Source of the DNA: Paractinoplanes durhamensis
Lineage (GTDB): Bacteria; Actinomycetota; Actinomycetes; Mycobacteriales; Micromonosporaceae
NCBI RefSeq assembly: GCF_016862175.1
Contig: NZ_BOML01000019.1
Span: 186,001-250,000 of the forward strand
Reading direction: 5' to 3'
Length of the DNA: 64,000 nt
Made by a program: the position numbers and the translations under genes. Below the pieces are notes generated by a model, which searched no databases, was not told the DNA's origin, and worked only from the letters and a program-made list of their open reading frames with translations. Below are positions 54,876 through 62,931 of this stretch, in pieces (positions within the stretch are counted from its first letter, which is position 1; the number at the start of each line of letters is the position of its first letter).

Positions 54876-55586
54876 TCAGTTGCGTCGGCGGCTGCGCCCG
54901 GCCAGATAGCCGCCGACCGCCGTGCCGATCACCGCTCCGTAGACCAGCGCCTGCCGCGCTCCCGCGGGAAGTCGCCGATCGATCTCCGTCGCATGGTGTT
55001 TCGGCGGCACGACGGTGGCTGGCCCGGACTCCATCGCCCGGTGGTACTCCTCGTTGAGGATCTCGACGAACTTCTTGTCGCGCTCTCCGATCGCCGGCCA
55101 GCTCTCGCCGTCCTGTCTCCAGTGATCGCGTCCGACCTGACCGGCGAAGAAGCCCCGGGCGTTGGTCCGGAGCATTTCCTCGTCCATGTGGCCGATCCGA
55201 AACAGCATCAGCCAGTAGGTAAGAACGAGATTGCTGAAGCCGATGAGCGCAGGGTCGTAATCGACCTGCGGTACGAAGCCCCAGCTGTTCAGGAACTTCA
55301 TGTTGTCCAGCGTCAGCCGGACCAGATCGAAGTGCCGTTGCCGGACGGTCTGCTCCTCGGTCATCCGGTGTTGCCGCTGCTGGATCACCAGGGAGACCGC
55401 GACCCCCAGCAGGGCCAGCCCGCTCAGCACGGCCGACGTCGCCCCATAGGCCTGGCCGGCGTCGCCCAACTGGTTCCACGGCAGCGGAAGCTGAACGGCG
55501 AGAAGCATGAGAACGGGCGAAGCGGTGATCAGCAACAGGCAGGTAATCACCAATATCGCCGGCAGCAGTCCACGTAGACGTCGCAT
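54876..55586 (-). CDS. DUF6082-like membrane protein
   Basis: The 236-residue protein has two membrane segments at its start (about 7-33 and 45-68), then a cytosolic helical domain beginning QQRQHRMTEEQTVRQRHFDL, and a final hydrophobic segment near 210-228. The layout fits DUF6082 as I remember it: LSGLALLGVAVSLVIQQRQ and a middle region with WGFVPQVDYD. GGAAGG precedes the ATG. Function is unknown. It stands alone between a convergent DUF397 gene and a repeat-bearing gap. Confidence 0.72.
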   Translation of the reverse strand: MRRLRGLLPAILVITCLLLITASPVLMLLAVQLPLPWNQLGDAGQAYGATSAVLSGLALLGVAVSLVIQQRQHRMTEEQTVRQRHFDLVRLTLDNMKFLNSWGFVPQVDYDPALIGFSNLVLTYWLMLFRIGHMDEEMLRTNARGFFAGQVGRDHWRQDGESWPAIGERDKKFVEILNEEYHRAMESGPATVVPPKHHATEIDRRLPAGARQALVYGAVIGTAVGGYLAGRSRRRN

Positions 55587-55727
55587 GCGTACCTTCCGAC
55601 GAGGGAACGCCCCCGCCCAGAATTGCTGATTGTTCGCGTGATCGGCAGCGATGGACTCTTGATTGCGGGCTCCGTGGCAAATTTGGCCGTCGCCGGCGGC
55701 CGTTGCGGAACGTCAGTCGACCGGCCC

Positions 55728-55803
55728 GGCGGTCGCCAACGGCCGTGAGGCCGCAGCGAGCTTCGCTGCTCTCAGTGGACTCGTCCTATCCCCGTACTCA
55801 TAA
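55728..55803 (-). repeat. 76-bp dispersed repeat, right copy (inverted)
   Basis: Reverse complement match to 52359-52434. This copy includes GCAGCG-AAGCT-CGCTGC, a small hairpin absent from the left copy's exact form. Together the two copies bracket a 3.3-kb segment with four small genes. Confidence 0.88.
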
Positions 55804-55865
55804 AAGCGACGCTGCCGGCGGCTGGACCGGATGCCGGAGATCGCGATTCTTGGGGTTGAAACGGC

Positions 55866-55910
55866 TCCGCACGGATCTCGCGGGGTGCCGTGCCGCGAGG
55901 TCCGTGCGGA
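55866..55910. other. long near-perfect hairpin in noncoding DNA
   Basis: TCCGCACGGA (55866-55875) and CTCGCGG (55877-55883) pair with CCGCGAG (55893-55899) and TCCGTGCGGA (55901-55910), with one T/G wobble in the middle, making an 18-bp stem over a 9-base loop. No U-tract follows. It could be a terminator, a structured RNA or a repeat element. Confidence 0.7.
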
Positions 55911-56131
55911 GGTCTTGGGCCGCGCGGCGCTCGGAGGCGTCCGGGGCAGGCTGATCGTAATGGGAATGCCCGATCTCCGCACGCTGATCACCGGCGTCGG
56001 ATTTCGGACCCATCCGGCCTTTCCGCGGCTTCGAATCCGGCGTGGACCGTGCCGTGCTGGTCAGGTCTTGAGCGGGGCGCGTAGGGTTCGGACGCTGAGG
56101 TTTGTCTTGAGATGAAGGTGGGGCAGGGCGG

Positions 56132-57880
56132 TTGACCACGGGCGTGCTCGCGGAGCTGGCCGATGCCCGCGCCCTGGCTGCGGCGGCCCAGCGCGGTGAT
56201 CTTGTGGAGCGGCTCGACCAGGCGCTCGGGCGGCTTCGTGCCGACGATGCGACGGTGGCCGTGGTCGGTGAGTTCAAGCAGGGCAAGAGTACGCTCGTGA
56301 ATGCCCTGTTGCGCACCGACATCTGCCCGGTCGACTCGGACATCGTGACCGCGGTGCCGACCATTCTTCGCTACGGCCGGCCGGCCGCGGCGTTTCTGCA
56401 GGTGCCGCAGGACGACGGGGCGCTCGCTTCGGTGCCGGTCGGCTTCGACGAGTTGCCGCGGCACATCGCCGAGGGGGACAAAGCGGGCGTGCGGGCGGTG
56501 GAGGTGCGGCTCGATCGGCGGCTGCTCGGCGCCGGGCTGTCGATCATCGACACGCCGGGGGTGGGCGGGCTCGACTCGGCGCAGGGCAACCTCACGCTGG
56601 GTGCGCTCGCCCTGGCCGGCGCGGCGCTGTTCGTGACCGACTCGGCGCAGGAGCTGACCGCCCCCGAGGTGGAGTTTCTCCGGCGTGCGATGGAGCGGTG
56701 CCCGCGTGCGTTCTGCGTGCTGACCAAGACCGACCTCTACGGGGAGTGGCGGCGGATCGCCGAGATCAACCAGGGGCACTTCGAGCGGGCCGGGCTGGAC
56801 GTGCCGATCGTGGCGGTCTCCTCGTTCCTGCGGATGCGGGCGCAGGCCCGCGACGACACCGCCCTCAACGACGAGTCCGGCTTCCCGAGGCTGGTCGATC
56901 TGCTGCGCCGCGACGTGCTCGGCGCGGCCGCGGAGAACAAGCTGGCCGCCGCGCGTGCCGAGATCCGGTTCGTGGCGGCGCAGCTGCGCGAGCGGGTCGA
57001 GGCCGAGCACGTGGTGGCCGCCCAGCCGGAGGCCGCGCCCGAGGTGGTGCGGCGGTTCGCCGAGAAGTCGCGGCGCAGTGCCTGGCTGGCCGGCGGCTCG
57101 TGGCAGACCGTGCTCGGCGACGGCATCCAGGACTTGAGCGCCGACGTCGAGCACGACCTGCGCGAACGACTGCGGCTGATGGTCCGCCGCGGCGAGGACC
57201 TGCTCGACGAGTCGGACCCGCGGGAGACGTGGCGCGACTTCCAGGCCTGGGCGACGCGCGAGGCAGCGGCCGCGGCGGTGGACAACCTGATGGTGCTGGT
57301 CACCCGCACCGAGCAGCTCGCGCACGACGTGGCCGAGCGGTTCGGCATCGAGTACGACAGCCTCGACGTCGACCTGCCCGCCCCGGAGTTGGCCCTGCGC
57401 AAGGTGAACGAGCTCGACGTGAGCTTCCAGAAGTCCGGCATGCAGCAGTTCCTCGGCGCGTTCACCGCGGCCCGGGTCACCTACGGCGGCATCTACATGC
57501 TCGGCGCCGTCGGCACGTTCTTCAGCCTCGCGTTCGCGGCGCCGCTCGGCCTGCTCGCCGGCATGACCCTCGGCCGCCGGATGATCAAGAGCGAGCGGGA
57601 GCGGCAGGTGCTGCAGCGTCGGCTTCAGGCCAAACAGGAGCTCCGGAGGTACGTCGACGACGTCGGCTTCCACGTCGGCCGCGACTGCCGTGAGGCTGTC
57701 CGGCGCACCCAGCGGTTCCTGCGTGACGAGTTCTCCGCCCGCGCGCAGGCCGCCGAGCGGTCGGCCGCCGCGGCCGCCCAGGCCGTCCGGGAGATCGCCG
57801 AGCTGCCGCCCGAGCAGCGCCGGGAGCGGGCCGACGCGCTCGCCGAGCAGAAGCGCCGGCTGGACAGGCTGGCCGCATGA
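56132..57880 (+). CDS. dynamin-like GTPase (IniA-like)
   Basis: The 582-residue protein is a bacterial dynamin. G1 is GEFKQGKSTLVN (about 46-57), G3 DTPGVGG, G4 TKTD. A long helical stalk follows, with a hydrophobic paddle (about 449-480, GGIYMLGAVGTFFSLAFAAP...) that would insert in the membrane, and a coiled C terminus. In mycobacteria IniA and IniC form such a pair, respond to cell-wall drugs and remodel membranes. The TTG at 56132 is used, with a GGGG just upstream. It overlaps the next dynamin by 4 bp. Confidence 0.87.
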   Translation: MTTGVLAELADARALAAAAQRGDLVERLDQALGRLRADDATVAVVGEFKQGKSTLVNALLRTDICPVDSDIVTAVPTILRYGRPAAAFLQVPQDDGALASVPVGFDELPRHIAEGDKAGVRAVEVRLDRRLLGAGLSIIDTPGVGGLDSAQGNLTLGALALAGAALFVTDSAQELTAPEVEFLRRAMERCPRAFCVLTKTDLYGEWRRIAEINQGHFERAGLDVPIVAVSSFLRMRAQARDDTALNDESGFPRLVDLLRRDVLGAAAENKLAAARAEIRFVAAQLRERVEAEHVVAAQPEAAPEVVRRFAEKSRRSAWLAGGSWQTVLGDGIQDLSADVEHDLRERLRLMVRRGEDLLDESDPRETWRDFQAWATREAAAAAVDNLMVLVTRTEQLAHDVAERFGIEYDSLDVDLPAPELALRKVNELDVSFQKSGMQQFLGAFTAARVTYGGIYMLGAVGTFFSLAFAAPLGLLAGMTLGRRMIKSERERQVLQRRLQAKQELRRYVDDVGFHVGRDCREAVRRTQRFLRDEFSARAQAAERSAAAAAQAVREIAELPPEQRRERADALAEQKRRLDRLAA

Positions 57881-59295
57881 GCCTCCTCGACCAGGTCCGC
57901 ATCCTGCTCGACCGGGCCATCGCGGAAACCCGCGACCAGCGCCTGATCGACGCCCGCCGGCGGATCGACGAGCCGCTGCGGGTGGCCATCGCCGGCAAGG
58001 TGAAGGCCGGCAAGTCCACCCTGCTCAACGCCCTGGTCGGCGAGGAGCTGGCGCCGACCGACGCGGGCGAGTGCACCCGGATAGTCACCTGGTACGCCGA
58101 CGGCCGCACCTACGCCGTCACCGCGTTCCTCAACGACGGCACCGCCGAACCGCGGCCGTTCACCCGCCGCGACGGCGCCGTGCAGATATCCCTGGGCCGC
58201 CCGGCCGAGGAGGTCGACCACCTCGAGGTCCGGGTCCCGAGCGCCCGGCTGCGGCAGCACACCCTGATCGACACGCCCGGCATCGCGTCGCTCTCCACCG
58301 ACGTGTCGCTGCGGACCATGGCGTTCCTGGAGGCCGAGGGGGAGCGGGCCGCGAAGACCGACGCCGTCATCTACCTGCTGCGGCACATGCACGGCAGCGA
58401 CGTCCGGTTCCTCGAGTCGTTCCACGGCGACGGCCTGTCCAGCGGCACCCCGGTCAACGCGGTCGGCGTGCTGTCCCGCGCCGACGAGATCGGCGGCTGC
58501 CGCCTCGACGCGATGGAGTCGGCCGGCCGGGTGGCGGCCCGCTACGCCTCCGACGAGCGGCTGCGCCGGCTCTGCCCGGTGGTGGTGCCGGTGGCCGGCC
58601 TGCTCGGCGCGGCCGGCGCGACGCTGCGCGAGGACGAATACCGCATCCTCGCCGCCATCGCCGCCGAACCGATGGCGCAGGTCGTCGAGCTGCTGCTGAC
58701 CGCCGACCGGTTCGCCGCGTCCGGGCCGCAGCGGGCGCGGGTGCTCGAACGGCTCGGCCTTTTCGGCGTCCGGCTCGCCATCCGGCTGATCCGCGAGAAG
58801 TCGGTCGCCGACTCGGCCGCGCTGGCCCGGGCGCTGACCGACCACAGCGGCATCGACCGGCTGCGCGAGGTGTTCGCCGCCCAGTTCGTCGGCCGCAGCG
58901 AGGTCCTCAAGGCCCGCTCCGCCCTGGCCGTCCTCGACGAGTGCACCCCGTCCGGCTCGGTCATCGCCGGCGAGGCCGAGCGGATCCGGGCCAGCGCCCA
59001 CGAGTTCGTCGAGCTACGCCTGCTGCACCAGCTGCGCTCGGGCCGGTTGCCCGGCACCGACGAGCAGCTCGCCGAGATGGACCTGCTGCTCGGCGGGGCC
59101 GGCGGCGCCGCGCACAGCCGGCTCGGCCTGCCCGCCGACGCCGCGCCCGGCCGGATCGCCGCCGCCGCGCAGGAAGCCCTGATCCGCTGGCAGAACACCG
59201 CCGAGCACCCGTTCTCCCCGCGCGAGCTGAAGACCGCCGCCCGGGCCGCGGCCCGCAGCTGCGAGGGCCTGCTCGTTCAGTACCAGCAGGGATGA
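57877..59295 (+). CDS. dynamin-like GTPase (IniC-like)
   Basis: The 472-residue partner has G1 AGKVKAGKSTLLNAL (about 39-53), G3 DTPGIAS and a G4-like LSRADE, so its GTPase core is complete. The C-terminal stalk is helical; no strong membrane paddle is seen, unlike its neighbour. Start overlaps the IniA-like stop (ATGA), making a 1:1 co-translated pair that probably forms a heteromeric membrane-binding complex. Its 3' end overlaps the convergent Hsp70-fusion gene by 19 bp. Confidence 0.87.
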   Translation: MSLLDQVRILLDRAIAETRDQRLIDARRRIDEPLRVAIAGKVKAGKSTLLNALVGEELAPTDAGECTRIVTWYADGRTYAVTAFLNDGTAEPRPFTRRDGAVQISLGRPAEEVDHLEVRVPSARLRQHTLIDTPGIASLSTDVSLRTMAFLEAEGERAAKTDAVIYLLRHMHGSDVRFLESFHGDGLSSGTPVNAVGVLSRADEIGGCRLDAMESAGRVAARYASDERLRRLCPVVVPVAGLLGAAGATLREDEYRILAAIAAEPMAQVVELLLTADRFAASGPQRARVLERLGLFGVRLAIRLIREKSVADSAALARALTDHSGIDRLREVFAAQFVGRSEVLKARSALAVLDECTPSGSVIAGEAERIRASAHEFVELRLLHQLRSGRLPGTDEQLAEMDLLLGGAGGAAHSRLGLPADAAPGRIAAAAQEALIRWQNTAEHPFSPRELKTAARAAARSCEGLLVQYQQG

Positions 59296-61838
59296 CCCTC
59301 GTACGCACCGGGCTTGGTCAGCACCTTCTCGCCGGACCCGTCCGGCCGCTGGATAACGACCGTCGGATGGTCGTAGTCGCCGCGCACGAACGCGAACCAC
59401 TTCCCATCCGGTGACCAGGTCGGATCCATCTCCCGCGCCGGGTTCGACGTCACCCGGTGCGGATTCGACCCGTCGATGCCGACCAGCCAGATGTCCGAGT
59501 TGTCCTGGTCGACCTCCAGGGTGAACAGCACCTGGCTGCCGTCGGGGGAGTAGACCGGATCGTTGACCTGGCCGGTCTCCGGCTTGGTGATCTGCCGGCC
59601 CGGCTCCTTCGGGTTCGCCACCGTCAGCTCGTAGACCTGCCGCACCCCGTCCCTGTTCAGCCAATACAGGATGGAGTTGCCGTCGGGCGACCACATCGCG
59701 TCGTCCTTCTGCGTCTTCGTCTTGGTGAGCTGCTTCAGCTCGCCGGTCTCCAGGTTGAGCACGGCGATCTGCTTGGTCCCGTCGAACTTCTTCATGAACG
59801 CGATCTTCTTGTCGTCGGCCGACCAGGCCACCCGGCCACCGGCGTCGTCGGCCACCTCGTGCCGGTCGCTGCCGTCCGCGTTCATGACGTCGATCGAGGT
59901 GTGCTCCCCGTTGTTGTGCGTCATCGCGATCTGCTGCCGCGAGTGCGACCACTTCGGCAGCACGTCGCCCGCCTTGGTGCCGGGGAAGATCGTGCGGGTG
60001 TCGCTGCCCGGCGTGAACGAGTAGACCTTCGACTCCTTCTTGCCGCCGGCGATCGGGGTGTCGACCCGGATCAGCATGGTGTCGGTCGGCGGGGCGAGCG
60101 GATCCACCGGGGCGGCCTGCGATGCGGCGGCCGACGCGGTGGTCGCGGTCGGGGTCGCGGCGGCGTTCTTGTCCTTGTTGCTCTTGTTCAGCAGGACCAG
60201 GCCGGCCGCCGTGCCGCCGGCGATCACCGCCACCACCAGGGCGGCGACCATCAAGATCTTGGAGAGGTTGCGCTTGGGCGGTCCGGGCAGGGGAGGCGGC
60301 GGCCACGGCCGAGGATCTTGCGGTACGCCGGGGGGAGCACCCCCGCCGGCCAGGGCCGTTCCCGCGCCGGTTCTTGGGGCCATGCCGATCGGTGGGGTGG
60401 TGCCCAGGGCGGTGGGGGCCGCGGCGCCCGGGATCGACGCCGAGCCGCGGGAGTAGGCGAGCGGGCCGTGGCTCGGGGCGGCCTGGCCGGGCACGCCGTT
60501 CGCCGGTGGGGTGCTGGTGGGTGCGCTGCTTACGGGCGTGCTGCTCACGGGCGCGTTGCCGTAGGTCGGGGTGGGGGTGCCGTAAGGCGGGCTGCCGGCT
60601 CCCGGGTTGGTGCTTGTCGGCGTGCCGGTCGCGCTGCTGCCGTTGGCCGGTGCCGCGCCGGTTGCGGCGACCGCCGCACCGCCCCACTGCGGCGATGAGA
60701 TCGGCGAATATCCGCCGGTCGGCGCCGACTCGGCCGGGCGCGGTGGCGGCGCGGCCGCGGCGAACGGCGACCCGCCGCCGACCACCACGGCGGTCGCGAC
60801 CGCGGCGCCCATCGCGATGCTGTGCTCCGGGTGCGGGTCGGCCACCACCGGCCGCTGGAACTCGGTGGAGAGCAGCTGCGAGACGAGCGGGATCCGGGAC
60901 GACCCGCCGGCCAGCAGGAACGCGCTGAGCTGCGCCGGCGCGACCCCCGCGCCGCGCAGGGCCCGCTGCGTCGCGGTGATCGTGTCGGCCAGCGACGGCG
61001 CGATCATCGACTCCAGCTCGGAACGGTTGAGCCGGATCCGGGTGTGCAGCCCGGGCAGTGCCACCGGGATCATCGTCTCGGTGTCGAAGGACAGCGACTC
61101 CTTGGCCTCCACGCAGTCGCGCCGCAGCCGGGCCAGCGCCGCCACCGCCTCGGGGTCGCCCGGGTCGAGGTCGGCCTTGTCGCCGAGCACGGTGAGGACG
61201 TGCCCGAAGACCGCCTCGTCGAAGTCGATGCCGCCCAGCTGCTCGACCCCCTCCGGCTCGCCGAGCAGCACGAACCCGTCCCCGTCGCGGCGCAGCACGG
61301 CCACGTCGAAGGTGCCGCCGCCGAGGTCGTAGACGGCCACCGTCTCGCCGTCCGCGATCCGCCGGGCGGTGGCGTGCTGCAGGGCCGCCGCCTCCGGCTC
61401 GCTGCGCGTCTGCACCGGGCCGGCGTCGGCCAGCTTGATCGCCTGGTCGAGCTGCTCGCGCTTGTAGGGCCCCCAGTTGGCCGGGTGGGTCACGGTGATC
61501 GCGGCAGGCGGGCCGTCCTGCAGGCCGGCGACCGTGTCGAGGACGTGCCGCAGCAGCTTCGCGGTGAGCGCGTGCGCCGAGAACGGGGTGCCGCCGACCA
61601 GGATCGGCACCGGGTCGCCCATCCGGCGCTTGAACTCGCGGGCGAGCCGGGCCGGTTCGGCCTGGCCGCGGCGTTCGGCGGCCTCGCCGATGAGCAGCCC
61701 GCCGTCCGGTTTGACGAAGACCAGCGACGGGATCTCGGCCCGCCGCCCGCCGAGGCGCACGACCTCGACCCGGCCGTCCACCCGCACCGCGGCCGCGGTC
61801 TGGGTGGTGCCGAGGTCGATCCCCAACCCGTACTGCAT
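59277..61838 (-). CDS. Hsp70-type ATPase fused to membrane segment and TolB-like propeller
   Basis: The 853-residue protein has an actin-fold Hsp70 ATPase domain (about 1-355): GIDLGTTQTAAAV, DLGGGTFDVAVL and LAGGSSRIPLV are phosphate and adenosine motifs. No substrate-binding domain follows. Instead there is a Pro/Ala/Ser/Thr linker (about 360-520), one membrane segment (about 527-550, ILMVAALVVAVIAGGTAAGL), and outside the cell a six- to seven-blade PD40/TolB-type propeller (MWSPDGNSILY, VYSPDGSQVLF, TWSPDGKWFAF). It may couple an outside sensor to an inside ATPase. It is the last of three genes in an operon. Confidence 0.88.
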   Translation of the reverse strand: MQYGLGIDLGTTQTAAAVRVDGRVEVVRLGGRRAEIPSLVFVKPDGGLLIGEAAERRGQAEPARLAREFKRRMGDPVPILVGGTPFSAHALTAKLLRHVLDTVAGLQDGPPAAITVTHPANWGPYKREQLDQAIKLADAGPVQTRSEPEAAALQHATARRIADGETVAVYDLGGGTFDVAVLRRDGDGFVLLGEPEGVEQLGGIDFDEAVFGHVLTVLGDKADLDPGDPEAVAALARLRRDCVEAKESLSFDTETMIPVALPGLHTRIRLNRSELESMIAPSLADTITATQRALRGAGVAPAQLSAFLLAGGSSRIPLVSQLLSTEFQRPVVADPHPEHSIAMGAAVATAVVVGGGSPFAAAAPPPRPAESAPTGGYSPISSPQWGGAAVAATGAAPANGSSATGTPTSTNPGAGSPPYGTPTPTYGNAPVSSTPVSSAPTSTPPANGVPGQAAPSHGPLAYSRGSASIPGAAAPTALGTTPPIGMAPRTGAGTALAGGGAPPGVPQDPRPWPPPPLPGPPKRNLSKILMVAALVVAVIAGGTAAGLVLLNKSNKDKNAAATPTATTASAAASQAAPVDPLAPPTDTMLIRVDTPIAGGKKESKVYSFTPGSDTRTIFPGTKAGDVLPKWSHSRQQIAMTHNNGEHTSIDVMNADGSDRHEVADDAGGRVAWSADDKKIAFMKKFDGTKQIAVLNLETGELKQLTKTKTQKDDAMWSPDGNSILYWLNRDGVRQVYELTVANPKEPGRQITKPETGQVNDPVYSPDGSQVLFTLEVDQDNSDIWLVGIDGSNPHRVTSNPAREMDPTWSPDGKWFAFVRGDYDHPTVVIQRPDGSGEKVLTKPGAYEGHPCWY

Positions 61839-61862
61839 CGTTCGTGCCCCCTGTTTCGTCCG

Positions 61863-62921
61863 CTAGGACGTGACCTTGCACTTTGGTGCGACCGACCGCC
61901 ACTGCGCGCAGTACGCCTCGGCGGCCGCCGGCGAACCGAAACCATCCTGCAGCAGGACCCAGTAGCCGTCCGGATCGTCGGCCAGCGTGTCGGAGGCGAG
62001 GCTGTCGACGAGCCGCACCGGCATGTTGTCGGCCTGCAGTTTCTTGAGGGCGGCATCCGCGGCCGCCTTGCCGCCGTCGGCACCGCGGTGCGGGAAGACG
62101 TCGACCAGCGCGTACGGCTTACCGACGGTCACCTGCGCGGGCGCGCCGGCCGCGGTCGCCGCTGGTTTCTTCTTGAACGGCAGGAAGTTGTGGTCGCCGG
62201 TGAGCAGGATCGCCGCGCTGGCCCCGATGGCCAGCACGGTGGCCGTCACGAAGAGCACGGTGGTCGGGACGCGTGGCTTGCGGGTGCCGGTGGCCACCTC
62301 GGTCAGGAAGGGCGGGCGTTCCGCGTCGTACGCGTCGGAGACCTTGACCACGACGGCGAAGGACCGCGGTTGCCCGGTGAACGGCCGGCCGGGTTTCGCG
62401 TGCACCGCGACGACCGCCGCCCGGCCCGGCTCGAGCAGCACCGCACCGGGATCGGTGGTGACCGACCCGGACGGCGGGTCGAGCTCGGCGGTGATCCGCA
62501 GCGGCGCCTGCACCCGGGTGTCGTTGGCCAGCCGCAATTCGTACTCGTGGTGCGGGCCGTCCCGGCTGACCAGCTTGCCGGTGACCGGGACCGGGAGCGC
62601 CACCTTGAACAGGGCGGTGGCGAAGCCGGCCGGCTCCCCGGTCGACGACTCCTCGGCGTGCACGGTGAACGGCACCAGCGAGGAGCTCGGCGGCTGCTCG
62701 GGCGGGGTCTGCAGCACCACCGAGATCTCGGCGGTCTCGCCCGGCCCGAGGTGCACGCCGGCCGGGTCGATCGTCGCCCAGCCGGCGGCCCGGCCGCGGG
62801 CGAGATAGATGCGCAGGTCGAGCGGCTGCGCATACGGATTGCGCAGCTGCACGGGCACCCGGGTCGGCACGCCGGGGGCGAGCGACACGGGCTCGTCCGG
62901 CAGGGTCAGTTCCACATCCAC
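61863..62921 (-). CDS. single-pass membrane protein with Ig-like domains
   Basis: The 352-residue protein has an N-terminal region of beta-rich repeats (about 1-205; ARGRAAGWATIDP, LGPGETAEISVVL, LEPGRAAVVAVHA) like NEW3/CARDB-type immunoglobulin folds, one membrane segment (about 220-240, TTVLFVTATVLAIGASAAIL), and a C-terminal domain of about 85 residues (PYALVDVFPHR...SPAAAEAYCAQW) that looks like a small alpha/beta fold. By the positive-inside rule (RKPR before the membrane) the N-terminal part should be cytosolic and the C terminus outside. GTG 62921 has a weak ribosome site. It lies between the NlpC/P60 and Hsp70 genes with gaps of 10 and 24 bp. Confidence 0.72.
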   Translation of the reverse strand: MDVELTLPDEPVSLAPGVPTRVPVQLRNPYAQPLDLRIYLARGRAAGWATIDPAGVHLGPGETAEISVVLQTPPEQPPSSSLVPFTVHAEESSTGEPAGFATALFKVALPVPVTGKLVSRDGPHHEYELRLANDTRVQAPLRITAELDPPSGSVTTDPGAVLLEPGRAAVVAVHAKPGRPFTGQPRSFAVVVKVSDAYDAERPPFLTEVATGTRKPRVPTTVLFVTATVLAIGASAAILLTGDHNFLPFKKKPAATAAGAPAQVTVGKPYALVDVFPHRGADGGKAAADAALKKLQADNMPVRLVDSLASDTLADDPDGYWVLLQDGFGSPAAAEAYCAQWRSVAPKCKVTS

Positions 62922-62931
62922 GATGGTCGCA

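Larger units (their letters stand above)
55587..56131. other. 545-bp intergenic region with repeat and long hairpin
   Basis: This gap holds the right copy of the 76-bp dispersed repeat (55728-55803) and an 18-bp-stem hairpin (55866-55910). A 94-codon plus-strand frame at 55831-56115 runs through the hairpin and is not supported. The dynamin operon promoter must be in or near its right end but is not obvious. Confidence 0.5.

Noticed and set aside
52359..55803. Integrative element with att sites
   Set aside because: The repeats are inverted, no integrase or tRNA is seen, so an att pair is not supported.
55831..56115. 94-codon plus-strand frame before the dynamin genes
   Set aside because: Runs through the long hairpin and has no ribosome site or family match.
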